A stretch of 44,091 nt of DNA from an uncultured Ruminococcus sp. (GCA_902768825.1 CACXMR010000015.1:1-44091); one strand, 5' to 3'. Positions 16,039-26,058 are shown, counted from the first letter of the stretch. Program-made: numbers and translations. Notes: generated by a model not told the origin, from the sequence alone.

Positions 16039-17352
16039 ATGGGAAACTGGGGTTATGAAGCGGTATTCTATCAGATATATCCGCTGGGCTTCTGCGGAGC
16101 ACCCTTCGAGAATGACGGAGTGCAGGAGCATAGGATACTGAAGGTGATCGACTGGGCTGATCACATTGCAAAGCTTGGCTGCAATGCTGTATATTTTTCA
16201 CCGGTCTTTGAATCCGACACCCACGGCTATAACACAAGGGATTATTGCAAAATCGACACGAGACTTGGCACTAATGAGGATTTCAAGCTTGTGTGCGACA
16301 AGCTTCACGAAAAGGGAATAAAGGTAGTGCTGGACGGTGTGTTCAATCATGTCGGCAGAGGCTTCCCGCAGTTCCGTGACGTGTGCGAGAAAAAATGGAA
16401 CTCTCCCTATAAGGATTGGTTCAACATAAACTTTGACGGCAACAGCGGCTATAATGACGGCCTGTGGTATGAGGGCTGGGAGGGTCACTATGACCTTGTC
16501 AAGCTCAACCTGAAGAATCCTGCAGTGGTGGATCATCTTCTCAATGCAGTGAAATACTGGGTGGATTACTTCGGCATAGACGGCATTCGTCTGGATGTGG
16601 CTTATTGCCTGGACTTTGACTTCCTGAGGAGACTGCGCAGCTTTACAAACGGCCTGAAGGAGGATTTCTTCCTCATAGGAGAGCTGCTCCACGGTGATTA
16701 CTCCCGCTGGGTCAACCAGGATATGCTCCATTCCGCAACAAACTATGAGTGCTATAAGGGCCTGTTCTCGAGCTTCAACTCAATGAATATGTTTGAGATA
16801 TGCCATTCTCTCAAAAACCGCTTCGGCCCGGAGCAGTGGTGTATGTACAGAGGTCTGCACCTGCTGTGCTTCGCCGATAACCACGATGTAACCCGTGTGG
16901 CAAGCATACTGACAAATCCTGCACATCTGCCGCTGATCTATACCATGCTTTTCGGAATGCCCGGCATTCCCTGTGTTTACTATGGCAGCGAGTGGGGCGC
17001 AAAGGCAGAGAAGAAGGACGGCGACCCGGCACTGAGACCCTCTTTTGACGCACCCCAGGAGAATGAGCTTACCGAGCACATCAGAAGGCTTGCCAAGGCT
17101 CACCGTGAGTGCAAGGCTCTGTGCTACGGCGATATCAAGATACCGGTTCTGACCAACAAGCAGTGTGTCATTCAGCGTGACTTTGAGGGTCAGAGGGTGT
17201 TTGTAGCTATCAATGCGGACGATCAGCCTTATGTTGCACATTTTGATGCAGGCTATGGTCTTGCTGATGATCTTGTTACCGGCAAGACCCATGATTTCGG
17301 CGGCGGCAGCGAGATGGAGCCGCTCAGCAGTCATATCTGGCTGTGCAAATAA
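16039..17352 (+). CDS. cytoplasmic alpha-amylase family (GH13) glycosidase
   Basis: The protein is a (beta/alpha)8-barrel GH13 enzyme of 437 residues with no signal peptide, so it acts on imported alpha-glucans or maltodextrins inside the cell. Conserved regions are DGVFNHVG (I), GIRLDVAYCL (II, with the nucleophile Asp), FLIGELLHGD (III, with the acid/base Glu) and FADNHDVTR (IV, with the transition-state Asp). There is no N-terminal carbohydrate-binding domain of the neopullulanase type, and the C-terminal beta domain is short. This suggests a compact maltodextrin glucosidase or amylase-like enzyme, but linkage specificity cannot be read from these motifs. Its strong promoter and terminator make it a single-gene unit. 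Confidence 0.88.
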   Translation: MGNWGYEAVFYQIYPLGFCGAPFENDGVQEHRILKVIDWADHIAKLGCNAVYFSPVFESDTHGYNTRDYCKIDTRLGTNEDFKLVCDKLHEKGIKVVLDGVFNHVGRGFPQFRDVCEKKWNSPYKDWFNINFDGNSGYNDGLWYEGWEGHYDLVKLNLKNPAVVDHLLNAVKYWVDYFGIDGIRLDVAYCLDFDFLRRLRSFTNGLKEDFFLIGELLHGDYSRWVNQDMLHSATNYECYKGLFSSFNSMNMFEICHSLKNRFGPEQWCMYRGLHLLCFADNHDVTRVASILTNPAHLPLIYTMLFGMPGIPCVYYGSEWGAKAEKKDGDPALRPSFDAPQENELTEHIRRLAKAHRECKALCYGDIKIPVLTNKQCVIQRDFEGQRVFVAINADDQPYVAHFDAGYGLADDLVTGKTHDFGGGSEMEPLSSHIWLCK

Positions 17353-17360
17353 TAAAACCT

Positions 17361-17399
17361 GATCCGGGTCGGTGCCTTGCCGATCCGGATTCTTTTTTT
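17361..17399 (+). terminator. intrinsic terminator after the GH13 gene
   Basis: ATCCGG (17362-17367) with the following TCGG pairs with CCGA and CCGGAT (to 17390), and TTCTTTTTTT follows. The T-run directly abuts the GGGAGG of the next gene, so any read-through would supply that gene. Confidence 0.75.
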
Positions 17400-17412
17400 G
17401 GGAGGTATGGAT

Positions 17413-18186
17413 ATGAAGATCACGGTTCTTGCAGAAAACACTTCAGGGTGCGATCTCCCTTGCGAGCATGGTCTTAGCCTTTATATCGAGACCAACGGAC
17501 AGAGAGTGCTTTTTGATTCGGGACAGTCCGGTCTTTTTGCGGATAATGCCGCAAGTCTGGGGGTTGACCTGTCAGGGGTAGATATTGCTGTGCTGTCCCA
17601 TGGGCACTATGACCACGGCGGCGGTCTTAAAAGATTCCTGGAGCTTAACGGCAAAGCATTGATCTATATGAGCAGATACGCCTTTGAGCCGCACTACAAC
17701 GGCAAGGAAAAATACATCGGCCTTGACAGTGAGCTTCTTGACAGCGGCAGGATAGTCTTTACCCAGGGCGTTACAAATATCGGAGAAGGACTGACCCTTG
17801 ACAGCGGTGAGGGTATGAGGTCCATTCTTGATCTCGGCTCCTTCGGACTGAATATGATGCTCGATGGTGAGCTTGTACCGGATGATTTCAGGCACGAGCA
17901 CTATCTGCTTGCAGAGGAAAAGGGCAGGCGGATACTGATAAGCGGCTGTTCCCACCGGGGAATAAACAACATTGAGGAGCATTTCAGGCCGGATGTGCTG
18001 GTAGGCGGCTTTCATCTGTCAAAGCTTCCTTTGGGAAAGGAGCTTGAGGAGATATCTCTCATGCTTGACAGGTATGACACGGATTATTACAGCTGTCACT
18101 GTACGGGGGTGGAGCAGTATCAATTCATGAAAAAACACATGAAAAGACTCAGCTACATTTCAACGGGAATGACAGTGGATATCTGA
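17413..18186 (+). CDS. MBL-fold metallohydrolase
   Basis: This is a metallo-beta-lactamase superfamily protein of 257 residues with the metal motif HGHYDH (HxHxDH) near residue 58. A later SGCSHRG and GGFHLSKL supply the further histidine ligands. The closing segment YSCHCTGVEQY is typical of the subgroup annotated as dihydropterin-aminobenzene-phosphate synthase-like hydrolases. That annotation rests on distant archaeal similarity and should not be taken as a function. The start is ATG 17413, seven bases after GGGAGG. ATG 17407 is too close to that site. The protein is cytoplasmic and its substrate is unknown. Confidence 0.82.
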   Translation: MKITVLAENTSGCDLPCEHGLSLYIETNGQRVLFDSGQSGLFADNAASLGVDLSGVDIAVLSHGHYDHGGGLKRFLELNGKALIYMSRYAFEPHYNGKEKYIGLDSELLDSGRIVFTQGVTNIGEGLTLDSGEGMRSILDLGSFGLNMMLDGELVPDDFRHEHYLLAEEKGRRILISGCSHRGINNIEEHFRPDVLVGGFHLSKLPLGKELEEISLMLDRYDTDYYSCHCTGVEQYQFMKKHMKRLSYISTGMTVDI

Positions 18187-18215
18187 TTCTAATACTACTT
18201 AAAGATTAGACAAAA

Positions 18216-18450
18216 ACAAAAGTTTCGCCAGCCTTTTCAAAGACTGCGGGGTCCATGGGGTGCGGGTGTCCAGCGGACACCTATGCGAAGCAGAAGCACC
18301 GACCGAGCGCAGTGAAACAAGTGCCCTTGGGGTGCCGACAGGTGAGACTCAGAGCCCCTGGCCGCTGTCCGCAGACAGCGAAGCTCTTTGGGGGTTCGGG
18401 TGCTTTGCCCCTGACATCTCAGGCGTTTTGCCTGCCTTAGCAAGGGCAGG
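18216..18450. repeat. second copy of the modular hairpin repeat island
   Basis: The 362-base gap before the next gene holds no credible gene. AAAAGTTTCGC followed by GCCTTTTCAAAG is the reverse complement of the module at 7221-7255, with small changes. Perfect hairpins are GGTGTCC-AGC-GGACACC (18265-18281) and CGCTGTC-CGCA-GACAGCG near 18362-18380. GAGCGCAGTGAA is shared with the island near 7465. Short open frames here are a by-product of GC-rich repeats. Confidence 0.75.
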
Positions 18451-18496
18451 ATCTGAATTGTATAAAAGCTGTTTCACATAAATTATTCCGGTTAAT

Positions 18497-18532
18497 AAAA
18501 AAGCTTCCGTACCACGAGGATACGGAAGCTTT
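18497..18532 (-). terminator. intrinsic terminator of the PucR-type regulator gene
   Basis: AAGCTTCCGTA (18501-18511) and TACGGAAGCTT (18521-18531) form a perfect 11-bp stem. On the minus strand it is followed by a T-run, fitting the gene that ends at 18549. It could also serve rightward transcripts. Confidence 0.85.
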
Positions 18533-18548
18533 GCTGTTTGTTTATATA

Positions 18549-19634
18549 TCAGTATTTGATGGGGTTTGATGAAAGATACTTCTTGACCATGAGGGCTACC
18601 TTAAATACGATAGCGTCCTCAAACTCTCTGAGATCGAGACCTGTGAGCTTCTTGATCTTCTCAAGTCTGTAAACCAGGGTGTTTCTGTGGACGAAGAGCT
18701 TTCTTGATGTCTCGGAAACATTCAGGTTGTTCTCAAAGAAACGCTGAATAGTGAAGAGTGTTTCCTGATCGAGAGATTCGATGGAGCCTCTCTTGAATAC
18801 CTCCTTGAGGAACATATCGCAGAGGGTGGTGGGAAGCTGATATACAAGTCTTGCAATACCAAGATTGTCATAGCTGATGATGGTGCGCTCTGTGTCGAAT
18901 ACCTTGCCGACTTCAAGTGCGACCTGAGCCTCCTTAAAGGAACGGGCAAGATCCTTGATGCCTGTTACGGGAGTGCCGATACCGATGACGCAGTGAGTGT
19001 AAAACTCTCCGGAAAGGGTATCCACTATGGAGCTTGCAAGCTTTTCAAGATCCTTGGAATCAGTGTCATTCTTTATCTCTTTGACAAGAGCGATATCGGT
19101 CTCGTTGATATTGATGACGAAATCCTTTGTCTTGTCGGGGAAAAGGTTTTGTATAACATCATAAGCAGAAATATCCGTCTTGGTAGATATCTTTATAAGG
19201 AAGCATACTCTCGTGACATCGGCATTGAAGCGCAGCTCTCTTGATTTGAGGTAGATATCACCGGGAAGGATATTATCAAGTATAACATTTTTGATAAAAT
19301 TGCCCCTGTCATACTTCTCATCATAATACTGCTTGATGCTTCCGAGAGAGATAGCGAGGATAGCCGCATACTTCTGGGCAGCATAGTCGTTACCGGCAAC
19401 AAAGACAGCATACTCTCCTCTCGGCTTGTTTCCGAAGGATCTGTATGTGTAACCGTTAAGCACGAAGGGAGCAGTCGAGGTAAGCATCTCGGAGGTGATG
19501 TGTTCATTAACTTCACCGATCTTGCCAAGCTCACTGCAGGCAATAACTACCGAGGTCTCATCAATTACACCTATGGTACGGTCAATAGTATCTCGCATCT
19601 GGTGGATCACACCTTGAAATAGTCTGTTTGACAT
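18549..19634 (-). CDS. PucR/CdaR-family transcriptional regulator
   Basis: This 361-residue protein ends in the PucR C-terminal helix-turn-helix, with SETSRKLFVHRNTLVYRLEK near residues 310-330. A GGDEF-like CdaR central region (about 140-270) precedes it. The N terminus resembles a small ligand-sensing domain. It has no membrane segment or signal peptide. Family members sense sugar diacids, purine-pathway compounds or other small metabolites and usually activate nearby genes. The neighbours give no clear regulon, and the divergent U32/TrhP-uvrB operon is the nearest candidate target. GAGGG lies about 7 bases before the ATG. It is monocistronic, with its own terminator. Confidence 0.82.
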   Translation of the reverse strand: MSNRLFQGVIHQMRDTIDRTIGVIDETSVVIACSELGKIGEVNEHITSEMLTSTAPFVLNGYTYRSFGNKPRGEYAVFVAGNDYAAQKYAAILAISLGSIKQYYDEKYDRGNFIKNVILDNILPGDIYLKSRELRFNADVTRVCFLIKISTKTDISAYDVIQNLFPDKTKDFVININETDIALVKEIKNDTDSKDLEKLASSIVDTLSGEFYTHCVIGIGTPVTGIKDLARSFKEAQVALEVGKVFDTERTIISYDNLGIARLVYQLPTTLCDMFLKEVFKRGSIESLDQETLFTIQRFFENNLNVSETSRKLFVHRNTLVYRLEKIKKLTGLDLREFEDAIVFKVALMVKKYLSSNPIKY

Positions 19635-19906
19635 TTATTTTCCCTCACTTTTTTAGTTATTCGATCATAGAATCACACTAATGATACACTATAAAAATTT
19701 ACTATATACATTTTACACAAAACAAAAACAAAATGCAACCTTTTTATAAAAATTTCATTGAAATCTTATTGATAATTTAATGGAAAATTATGAAAAATTA
19801 CGGCGAGGCTCACAAACATGAGATAATTAAAAATAAACGCACATTATTGCTATCGTAATGAATAAAGACAACGGCCTTTCACAGGGTTCTGAGGATAACT
19901 TTGAGA

Positions 19907-19935
19907 TTGCAATATATGTACATTGATGATATAAT
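19907..19935 (+). promoter_or_regulatory. sigma-A promoter of the TrhP-uvrB-topoisomerase operon
   Basis: TTGCAA (19907-19912) and TATAAT (19930-19935) have a 17-base spacer, and TGA before the -10 makes an extended -10. The rest of the 339-base divergent gap (19635-19973) is AT-rich. It must also hold the leftward promoter of the PucR-type gene, which I cannot fix with confidence. Confidence 0.7.
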
Positions 19936-19973
19936 CAGATTGATTTTATATTTTTACGAAAAAGGTGATAATA

Positions 19974-21191
19974 ATGTTCAAAGGGGAGCTTCTTTCTCCT
20001 GCAGGAGATGCGGAGTGCTTTGATAATGCGCTGAATTTTGGTGCGGATGCTATATATCTTGCAGGCAAGCAGTTCGGGATGAGGAGCGCACCGACAAATT
20101 TTGATACTGACGACCTGCGCACTGCTGTCAGCAAGGCTCACAGCAAGGGGGTAAAGGTCTATGTTACCTGCAACACTCTTCCGAGGAATGAGGAGATAGA
20201 CCGCATGCCTGAGTTTCTTGAGACCGTTGCAGACTGCGGAGCCGATGCCTTTATTATTGCCGACCTTGGTGTTATGTCCCTGGCTGCAAAGTATGCCCCC
20301 AAGGTGGAGCGTCATGTGTCAACGCAGGCGGGAGTCGTCAACTATCAGACTGCCAGGATGCTTTATGATATGGGGGCTTCCAGGGTGGTGCTTGCAAGAG
20401 AGCTTACCCTTGAGGATATCGCAGGCATTAGGGCAAAGACCGATCCTAAGCTGGAAATAGAGACCTTTGTGCATGGCTCAATGTGCGTATCGTTCTCCGG
20501 CAGGTGCCTGATCTCAAGCTATCTCACCGGCAGAGACGCAAACCGAGGTGACTGTGCCCAGCCCTGCCGCTGGAAGTATTATCTCTATGAAGAGCACCGT
20601 GAGGGTCAATACTTCCCTGTGATGGAGGAGGACGGCGGGACCTTTCTTTATAATTCCCGTGACCTGTGCATGATAGAGCATATCGACGACCTGCTCAAAG
20701 CAGGAGTGAAGAGTTTGAAGATAGAGGGCAGGGCCAAGGCCGCATATTACGTTGCCGTCACCACAAACGCCTACAGACACGCACTGGATGACTATTACGC
20801 TCAGGGCGACAGCTGGAAGCTTGCGCCATGGATAAAGGAGGAGCTGGAAAAGGTCAGCCACCGGGCATATAACACGGGTTTTTTCTACGGCGGAGAGCCA
20901 GGACAGAGCACCTCTGACGGGGGCTACATCCGCAAATACGAGGTTGTGGCGGTTTGTGAGGACTACAGGGACGGCACGGCTTATCTTACCCAGAGGAACA
21001 GGTTCTTCCTCGGTGACACCCTGGATATACTTCCGCCCAGCGGCATACCCTTTGAATTCAAAGCCGATAATATGTTCAACGACAAGGGGGAGCCTATTGA
21101 GTCGGCACCCCACGCAATGCAGAAGCTTACCATAAACACAGACGTAGTAATTCCGGCAGGCTCTATCCTGAGGAAAAGACGTGATGTTTGA
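19974..21191 (+). CDS. U32-family protein, probable tRNA hydroxylation protein TrhP
   Basis: U32 'peptidase' proteins of this type (YegQ, YrrN/YrrO) are now linked to prephenate-dependent hydroxylation of U34 in tRNAs, giving ho5U. The family core FVHGSMCVSFSGRCLISSYL (about residues 168-187) and the following DANRGDCAQPCRWKY hold the cysteines proposed to bind an Fe-S cluster. The N terminus starts with GELLSPAGDAECF, as in the family. The start is ATG 19974, with AAAGGTG about six bases upstream. A GTG at 19965 sits inside that site. It is the first gene of a long rightward operon with uvrB. A protease role is unlikely. Confidence 0.87.
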   Translation: MFKGELLSPAGDAECFDNALNFGADAIYLAGKQFGMRSAPTNFDTDDLRTAVSKAHSKGVKVYVTCNTLPRNEEIDRMPEFLETVADCGADAFIIADLGVMSLAAKYAPKVERHVSTQAGVVNYQTARMLYDMGASRVVLARELTLEDIAGIRAKTDPKLEIETFVHGSMCVSFSGRCLISSYLTGRDANRGDCAQPCRWKYYLYEEHREGQYFPVMEEDGGTFLYNSRDLCMIEHIDDLLKAGVKSLKIEGRAKAAYYVAVTTNAYRHALDDYYAQGDSWKLAPWIKEELEKVSHRAYNTGFFYGGEPGQSTSDGGYIRKYEVVAVCEDYRDGTAYLTQRNRFFLGDTLDILPPSGIPFEFKADNMFNDKGEPIESAPHAMQKLTINTDVVIPAGSILRKRRDV

Positions 21192-21212
21192 TCTTTATAA
21201 GGAGGTATCAGG

Positions 21213-23168
21213 TTGGACGGTTTCAGATTGGTTTCGGACTATAAGCCCACAGGGGATCAGCCTCAGGCTATTGACGCACTGGTGAGGAGCATCGAAAAGG
21301 GAAATAAGGAGCAGACGCTTTTAGGTGTTACCGGTTCGGGCAAGACCTTCACTATGGCGAATATCATTGCAAGGCTCAACCGCCCCACCCTTGTGCTCGC
21401 CCACAACAAGACACTGGCGGCACAGCTCTGCACGGAGTTTAAGGACTTTTTTCCGGAGAATGCGGTGGAATACTTTGTCTCATACTACGACTACTACCAG
21501 CCGGAGGCCTACGTCCCGACTACGGACACATATATAGAAAAGGACAGCTCTATCAACGACGAGATAGACAAGCTCCGTCATTCTGCGACCCTTGCCCTTT
21601 CTGAGCGGCGGGATGTGATTATCGTGTCAAGCGTTTCCTGTATTTACTCTCTCGGCAACCCGATTGACTACCGCACCATGGTTATCTCCCTTCGTGAAGG
21701 CATGGTAAAGCCCAGGGATGAGCTGCTGAGGAAGCTTGTGGAGCTGCAGTATGAGAGGAACGACATTGACCTGTCAAGAAACAGGTTCCGTGTCAGGGGA
21801 GACGTGGTGGAGATCTTTCCTGCGGCGTCATCGGATACTATCATACGGGTGGAATTCTTCGGGGATGAGATCGACCGCATTGCCGAAGTAGAGCCTGTCA
21901 CCGGCAAGGTGAAGGGCACTGTCAGACACGCTGCCATCTATCCGGCGTCACATTATATAGTACCCAGGGATAAGATGGAGATCGCCATTGCAGAGATCGA
22001 GCAGGAGCTTGAGCAGAGGGTAAAATTCTTCACAGACAAGGGCAAGCTGCTGGAGGCCGAAAGAATACAGCAGCGCACAAGATACGACATGGAGATGCTC
22101 AGGGAGATCGGCTTCTGCACAGGTATTGAGAACTATTCAAGGGTGCTCTCCGGCAGGAAGCCCGGCTCAGCGCCCTATACTCTTCTGGATTATTTCCCCA
22201 AGGACTATCTGCTCTTTGTGGATGAATCTCATGTGACCCTGCCTCAGGTCAGGGGAATGTACGGAGGCGACAGAGGCCGCAAGGAAAACCTGGTGGAGTT
22301 TGGCTTCCGCCTGCCCTCAGCCTATGACAACAGGCCCCTGAATTTTGACGAGTTTTATCAGAGGATAAATCAGGCGGTGTTTGTCAGCGCTACGCCGGGG
22401 GATCTGGAAAAAGAGAAGAGTCAGGTAATAGCAGAGCAGGTCATCAGACCTACAGGTCTGCTTGATCCTGAGATAAGTGTCAGACCCACCGAGGGACAGA
22501 TGGACGATCTTATCTCTGAGATCAACCTGCGCACCGAGAAAAAACAGAGAGTGCTTGTCACTACCCTTACAAAAAAGATGGCGGAGGATCTGACGGAATA
22601 CTTAACCACAATGGGGATAAAGGTCAGATATATGCACCATGATATAGATACTGTCGAAAGAATGGAGATCATCCGTGACCTGAGACTGGGAGAGTTTGAC
22701 GTGCTGGTGGGCATCAACCTGCTCAGGGAGGGTCTTGACATACCGGAGGTGTCCCTTGTGGCAATACTCGACGCCGACAAGGAGGGCTTCCTCAGGAGCG
22801 AAAGATCTCTCATCCAGACCATAGGCAGAGCCGCAAGAAACTCTGAGGGCAAGGTCATAATGTATGCAGACGTGGTGACCGACTCAATGGAGAAGGCAAT
22901 AACAGAGACCGAGCGCAGGCGGGCTATCCAGGAGAAATACAACAAGGAGCACGGCATCACGCCCAAGACCATCATAAAGAAGGTAAGCGACATCATAGAG
23001 ATATCCACCCATTCAAAGGACGACGCCGCTCCGAAGAAAAAGCTGACAAGAGCCGAGAGGGAAAAGCTCATCGAGCAGCTCACCAAGGAGATGAAGGCCG
23101 CCGCAAAGCTTCTTGAATTTGAACACGCCGCCTATCTGCGTGACAGGATAAAGGAGCTGAGGGGATAG
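21213..23168 (+). CDS. uvrB: excinuclease ABC subunit B
   Basis: UvrB is the damage-verifying helicase-like subunit of nucleotide excision repair, receiving DNA from UvrA and recruiting UvrC. The Walker A motif GVTGSGKT is near residue 39, and the beta-hairpin segment with [20 protein letters not shown] is near 95. Helicase motifs ([40 protein letters not shown]) and the C-terminal UVR domain ([15 protein letters not shown]) are all intact. The start is TTG 21213, with AAGGAGG about 10 bases upstream. The length of 651 residues is normal. uvrA and uvrC are not in the window. Confidence 0.97.
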   Translation: MDGFRLVSDYKPTGDQPQAIDALVRSIEKGNKEQTLLGVTGSGKTFTMANIIARLNRPTLVLAHNKTLAAQLCTEFKDFFPENAVEYFVSYYDYYQPEAYVPTTDTYIEKDSSINDEIDKLRHSATLALSERRDVIIVSSVSCIYSLGNPIDYRTMVISLREGMVKPRDELLRKLVELQYERNDIDLSRNRFRVRGDVVEIFPAASSDTIIRVEFFGDEIDRIAEVEPVTGKVKGTVRHAAIYPASHYIVPRDKMEIAIAEIEQELEQRVKFFTDKGKLLEAERIQQRTRYDMEMLREIGFCTGIENYSRVLSGRKPGSAPYTLLDYFPKDYLLFVDESHVTLPQVRGMYGGDRGRKENLVEFGFRLPSAYDNRPLNFDEFYQRINQAVFVSATPGDLEKEKSQVIAEQVIRPTGLLDPEISVRPTEGQMDDLISEINLRTEKKQRVLVTTLTKKMAEDLTEYLTTMGIKVRYMHHDIDTVERMEIIRDLRLGEFDVLVGINLLREGLDIPEVSLVAILDADKEGFLRSERSLIQTIGRAARNSEGKVIMYADVVTDSMEKAITETERRRAIQEKYNKEHGITPKTIIKKVSDIIEISTHSKDDAAPKKKLTRAEREKLIEQLTKEMKAAAKLLEFEHAAYLRDRIKELRG

Positions 23169-23195
23169 AGCAGCCTTTTGAAGGGGGAAACAAAG

Positions 23196-24011
23196 GTGTC
23201 AGAAATACTCGGACTTGACAAAATCATAAAAATATCGGATAATACAGACTTGGATGTAAACATCACAGGTCTTGATATGATACGCAGTGAGGCTGAGGGA
23301 ATCAGCATCACCGGGCTTGACAGCATCAGGAGCATCTTTACAAACGACTTCCCAAAGCTCTCCACCTTTGCTATGGAGCTGCTTGAGCTTGCTTCAAGGG
23401 CAAGGGAGCTGGACAGTGAATTCAGACAATACGGCTCTGAGCGGCACAGGTATGAGTTTGCTCCTGTAGCAACGCTGTCTCAGGTCAGGGACTTTGAGGC
23501 AAGGCACAGCATTACACTGCCCCGGAGCTATGTGGAATTTCTTACTCAGGTGGGTAACGGCGGTGCAGGTCCCGATTTTGGGATGTTCTCTCTTGAACAG
23601 CTGGAGCTTCGCAACTTCTGCGCCCACTCAAACAGGAGCATAGCCTATTCCATGGTGCGCTGTGAGGAGGATTTCTACAGCTTCTCCTTTTCAAGCGACA
23701 AGCCTATGATGCTTGATTCTGCCCTTACTCCGGCAAAATGGGACAGCGCCTGTCTTGCCCTTTCGGAGATCAGCCCCGGAGAGAGACCCACGGACTATGA
23801 GGAAAGACGCAGGGAGCTTTACAACGGCGTGATACAGATAGCCGATACCGACAGCTCCTTCTGTCCTGTGCTCATCTGCGCAGGAGATATGCAGGGTGAG
23901 ATATCAGAGTTTTCCCATGACCTTGATATGCCCAGATACCTTGGAAGAACCTTTGAGGACTGGATAATCGGGTATTTCGAGGACGTGATAAGCAGATTTG
24001 CCCGCAAATGA
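23196..24011 (+). CDS. SMI1/KNR4-family protein
   Basis: This is a 271-residue cytoplasmic protein. The SMI1/KNR4 (SUKH) fold lies at about residues 90-250, with EARHSITLPRSYVEFLTQVG as its signature. The N-terminal 80 residues contain three related short units beginning LGLDKI, ITGLDMIRSE and ITGLDSIRSI, spaced 19-25 residues apart. Many SUKH proteins are immunity proteins of contact-dependent toxins. No toxin gene is adjacent here, and the position between uvrB and a topoisomerase operon looks like fixed chromosomal context. I take it as a housekeeping or regulatory member of unknown role. The start is GTG 23196, with AAGGGGG about 8 bases upstream. A TTG at 23178 precedes that site. Confidence 0.72.
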   Translation: MSEILGLDKIIKISDNTDLDVNITGLDMIRSEAEGISITGLDSIRSIFTNDFPKLSTFAMELLELASRARELDSEFRQYGSERHRYEFAPVATLSQVRDFEARHSITLPRSYVEFLTQVGNGGAGPDFGMFSLEQLELRNFCAHSNRSIAYSMVRCEEDFYSFSFSSDKPMMLDSALTPAKWDSACLALSEISPGERPTDYEERRRELYNGVIQIADTDSSFCPVLICAGDMQGEISEFSHDLDMPRYLGRTFEDWIIGYFEDVISRFARK

Positions 24012-24037
24012 AAACCCAATGAAAAGAGGATAAAGAA

Positions 24038-26026
24038 TTGGCACGAAAAAACACTCCAAGCAGCTACGGAAACGAAAGCATCACCTCCCTCAAGGGTGCT
24101 GACCGTGTAAGGAAGCGTCCTGCGGTCATCTTCGGCTCTGACGGCATAGAGGGCTGCGAACATTCCATATTTGAGATACTTTCCAACTCCATCGACGAAG
24201 CCAGAGAGGGCTACGGTAAGGAGATAATCGTCACAAGATATGAGGATAATTCCGTTGAGATAGAGGATTTTGGAAGAGGTATCCCTGTTGATTACAACAA
24301 AAACGAGGAACGCTTCAACTGGGAGCTGGTTTTTTGCGAGCTTTATGCCGGCGGCAAATACAACAACAGCGAGGCTGAGAGCTATGAGTTTTCTCTGGGA
24401 CTTAACGGTCTCGGACTATGCTCTACCCAGTATTCCTCGGAATATATGGACGTTGACATCAGGCGTGACGGCACCCGCTTTACCCTGCACTTTGAAAAGG
24501 GTGAGAACATCGGAGGACTGAAGCGTGAGCAGTATACCGGCAAAAAGACCGGCACCCGCATCCGCTGGAAGCCTGATCTTGAGGTCTTTACGGACATCGA
24601 CGTGCCTGATGAGTATTACCTTGATATCATCAAGCGTCAGGCCGTTGTCAATGCAGGGATAAACTTCATTTACCGCTCAGAGAAGGATGGACAATTCGAG
24701 ACCACTGAGTTTTGCTATCAAAACGGCATCTATGACCATGTGAAGGAGCTGGTGGGTGAGGACGCTCTCTCCCAGATACAGCTCTGGCAGACTGAGCGCA
24801 TGGTCAGTGACCGTGACGACAAGCCGCCCTACAAGACCAAGATAAACATAGCCCTTGCTTTTTCAAACAAGGTGAGCGTCTCTGAATATTATCACAATTC
24901 AAGCTGGCTGGAGTATGGCGGTGCACCGGAAAGAGCGGTCAAAAACGCTTTTGTCTATTCCATCGACTCATATCTGAAGCAGACCGGAAAATATAACAAG
25001 AGCGAGAGCAAGATAAACTTTGATGACGTCAGGGACTGCCTGGTAATAGTTATTTCATCCTTCTCCAGCGTTACCTCCTACGAAAACCAGACCAAGAAGG
25101 CTATCACCAACAAGGGTATCCAGGACGCCATGACGGAATACCTGCGCCACCAGCTGGAGGTCTACTTCATTGAGAACAAGCTGGACGCAGAAAAGATAGG
25201 CAATCAGGTGCTCATCAACAAAAGGAGCCGTGAGAGCGCCGAAAAAACCCGCCTTAACATAAAAAAGACCCTTACCGGAAGCATGGACATGACCGGCAGG
25301 GTGGCAAAGTTTGTTGACTGCCGCAGCAAGGACAAATCCGAAAGGGAGCTGTTCATTGTGGAGGGCGACTCGGCTCTGGGCGCCTGTAAGCAGGCAAGGA
25401 ACCCTGACTTTCAGGCTATCATTCCCATCAGGGGAAAGATACTCAACTGCCTGAAGGCGGATTATGACAAGATTTTCAAAAGCGAGATCATCACTGACCT
25501 GCTCAAGGTGCTGGGCTGCGGCGTTGAGGTCAAGTCAAAGGCCAACAAGGAGCTTTCCTCCTTTGACCTTGAGCTGCTGAGATGGAACAAGGTCATATTC
25601 TGCACCGATGCGGACGTTGACGGCTTTCACATCAGGACACTGCTGCTCACCATGATATACAGGCTTGCTCCAACTCTGATAAAAGAGGGCAAGGTGTTTA
25701 TTGCTGAGTCGCCGCTGTATGAGATCAATACCAAGGATAAGGTCTATTTTGCATACACCGAGGCGGAAAAAGAAAAGTTTCTCTCGGAGATAGGAGACAA
25801 AAAGTACACCATCCAGCGTTCAAAGGGATTAGGTGAAAACGAGCCTGAGATGATGAGCCTGACCACCATGAATCCCGCCACCCGCAGGCTGATAAAGATT
25901 ATGCCTGACGATGCTGCAAGGACCTCGGAGATGTTTGATATTCTTCTGGGAGACAATCTTGCGGTGAGACGTGATTACATTATCGAGAACGGCTATAAGT
26001 ATATCGATGATCTGGACGTTTCATAA
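24038..26026 (+). CDS. parE: type IIA DNA topoisomerase subunit B (ParE/GyrB-like)
   Basis: This is the ATPase/Toprim subunit of a type IIA topoisomerase. GHKL ATPase motifs are ILSNSIDEAREG (Asn/Asp box) and DFGRGIP. The glycine-rich lid reads LGLNGLGLCSTQYS, divergent from the usual GLHGVG. Toprim motifs are VEGDSALGACKQARNPDFQA and FCTDADVDGFHIRTLLLT, and QRSKGLGENEPEMM follows. Of these, EGDSALG departs from the canonical EGDSAGG. At 662 residues it is full length. The start is TTG 24038, with GAGGA upstream. It pairs with the subunit A gene after one intervening GNAT gene. It could be topoisomerase IV or the atypical second gyrase-like enzyme common in Clostridia. The symbol reflects the pairing with a subunit A that lacks a GyrA box. 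Confidence 0.87.
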   Translation: MARKNTPSSYGNESITSLKGADRVRKRPAVIFGSDGIEGCEHSIFEILSNSIDEAREGYGKEIIVTRYEDNSVEIEDFGRGIPVDYNKNEERFNWELVFCELYAGGKYNNSEAESYEFSLGLNGLGLCSTQYSSEYMDVDIRRDGTRFTLHFEKGENIGGLKREQYTGKKTGTRIRWKPDLEVFTDIDVPDEYYLDIIKRQAVVNAGINFIYRSEKDGQFETTEFCYQNGIYDHVKELVGEDALSQIQLWQTERMVSDRDDKPPYKTKINIALAFSNKVSVSEYYHNSSWLEYGGAPERAVKNAFVYSIDSYLKQTGKYNKSESKINFDDVRDCLVIVISSFSSVTSYENQTKKAITNKGIQDAMTEYLRHQLEVYFIENKLDAEKIGNQVLINKRSRESAEKTRLNIKKTLTGSMDMTGRVAKFVDCRSKDKSERELFIVEGDSALGACKQARNPDFQAIIPIRGKILNCLKADYDKIFKSEIITDLLKVLGCGVEVKSKANKELSSFDLELLRWNKVIFCTDADVDGFHIRTLLLTMIYRLAPTLIKEGKVFIAESPLYEINTKDKVYFAYTEAEKEKFLSEIGDKKYTIQRSKGLGENEPEMMSLTTMNPATRRLIKIMPDDAARTSEMFDILLGDNLAVRRDYIIENGYKYIDDLDVS

Positions 26027-26058
26027 GTATTGACAGGAATATACTTGTGAGGTGGATT

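Noticed and set aside
18237-18481. Several short frames on both strands
   Set aside because: They fall in the GC-rich repeat island and have no start signals or family similarity.
23196-24011. Immunity gene of a toxin system
   Set aside because: No polymorphic toxin or secretion gene is adjacent, and the gene lies within a repair/topoisomerase operon.
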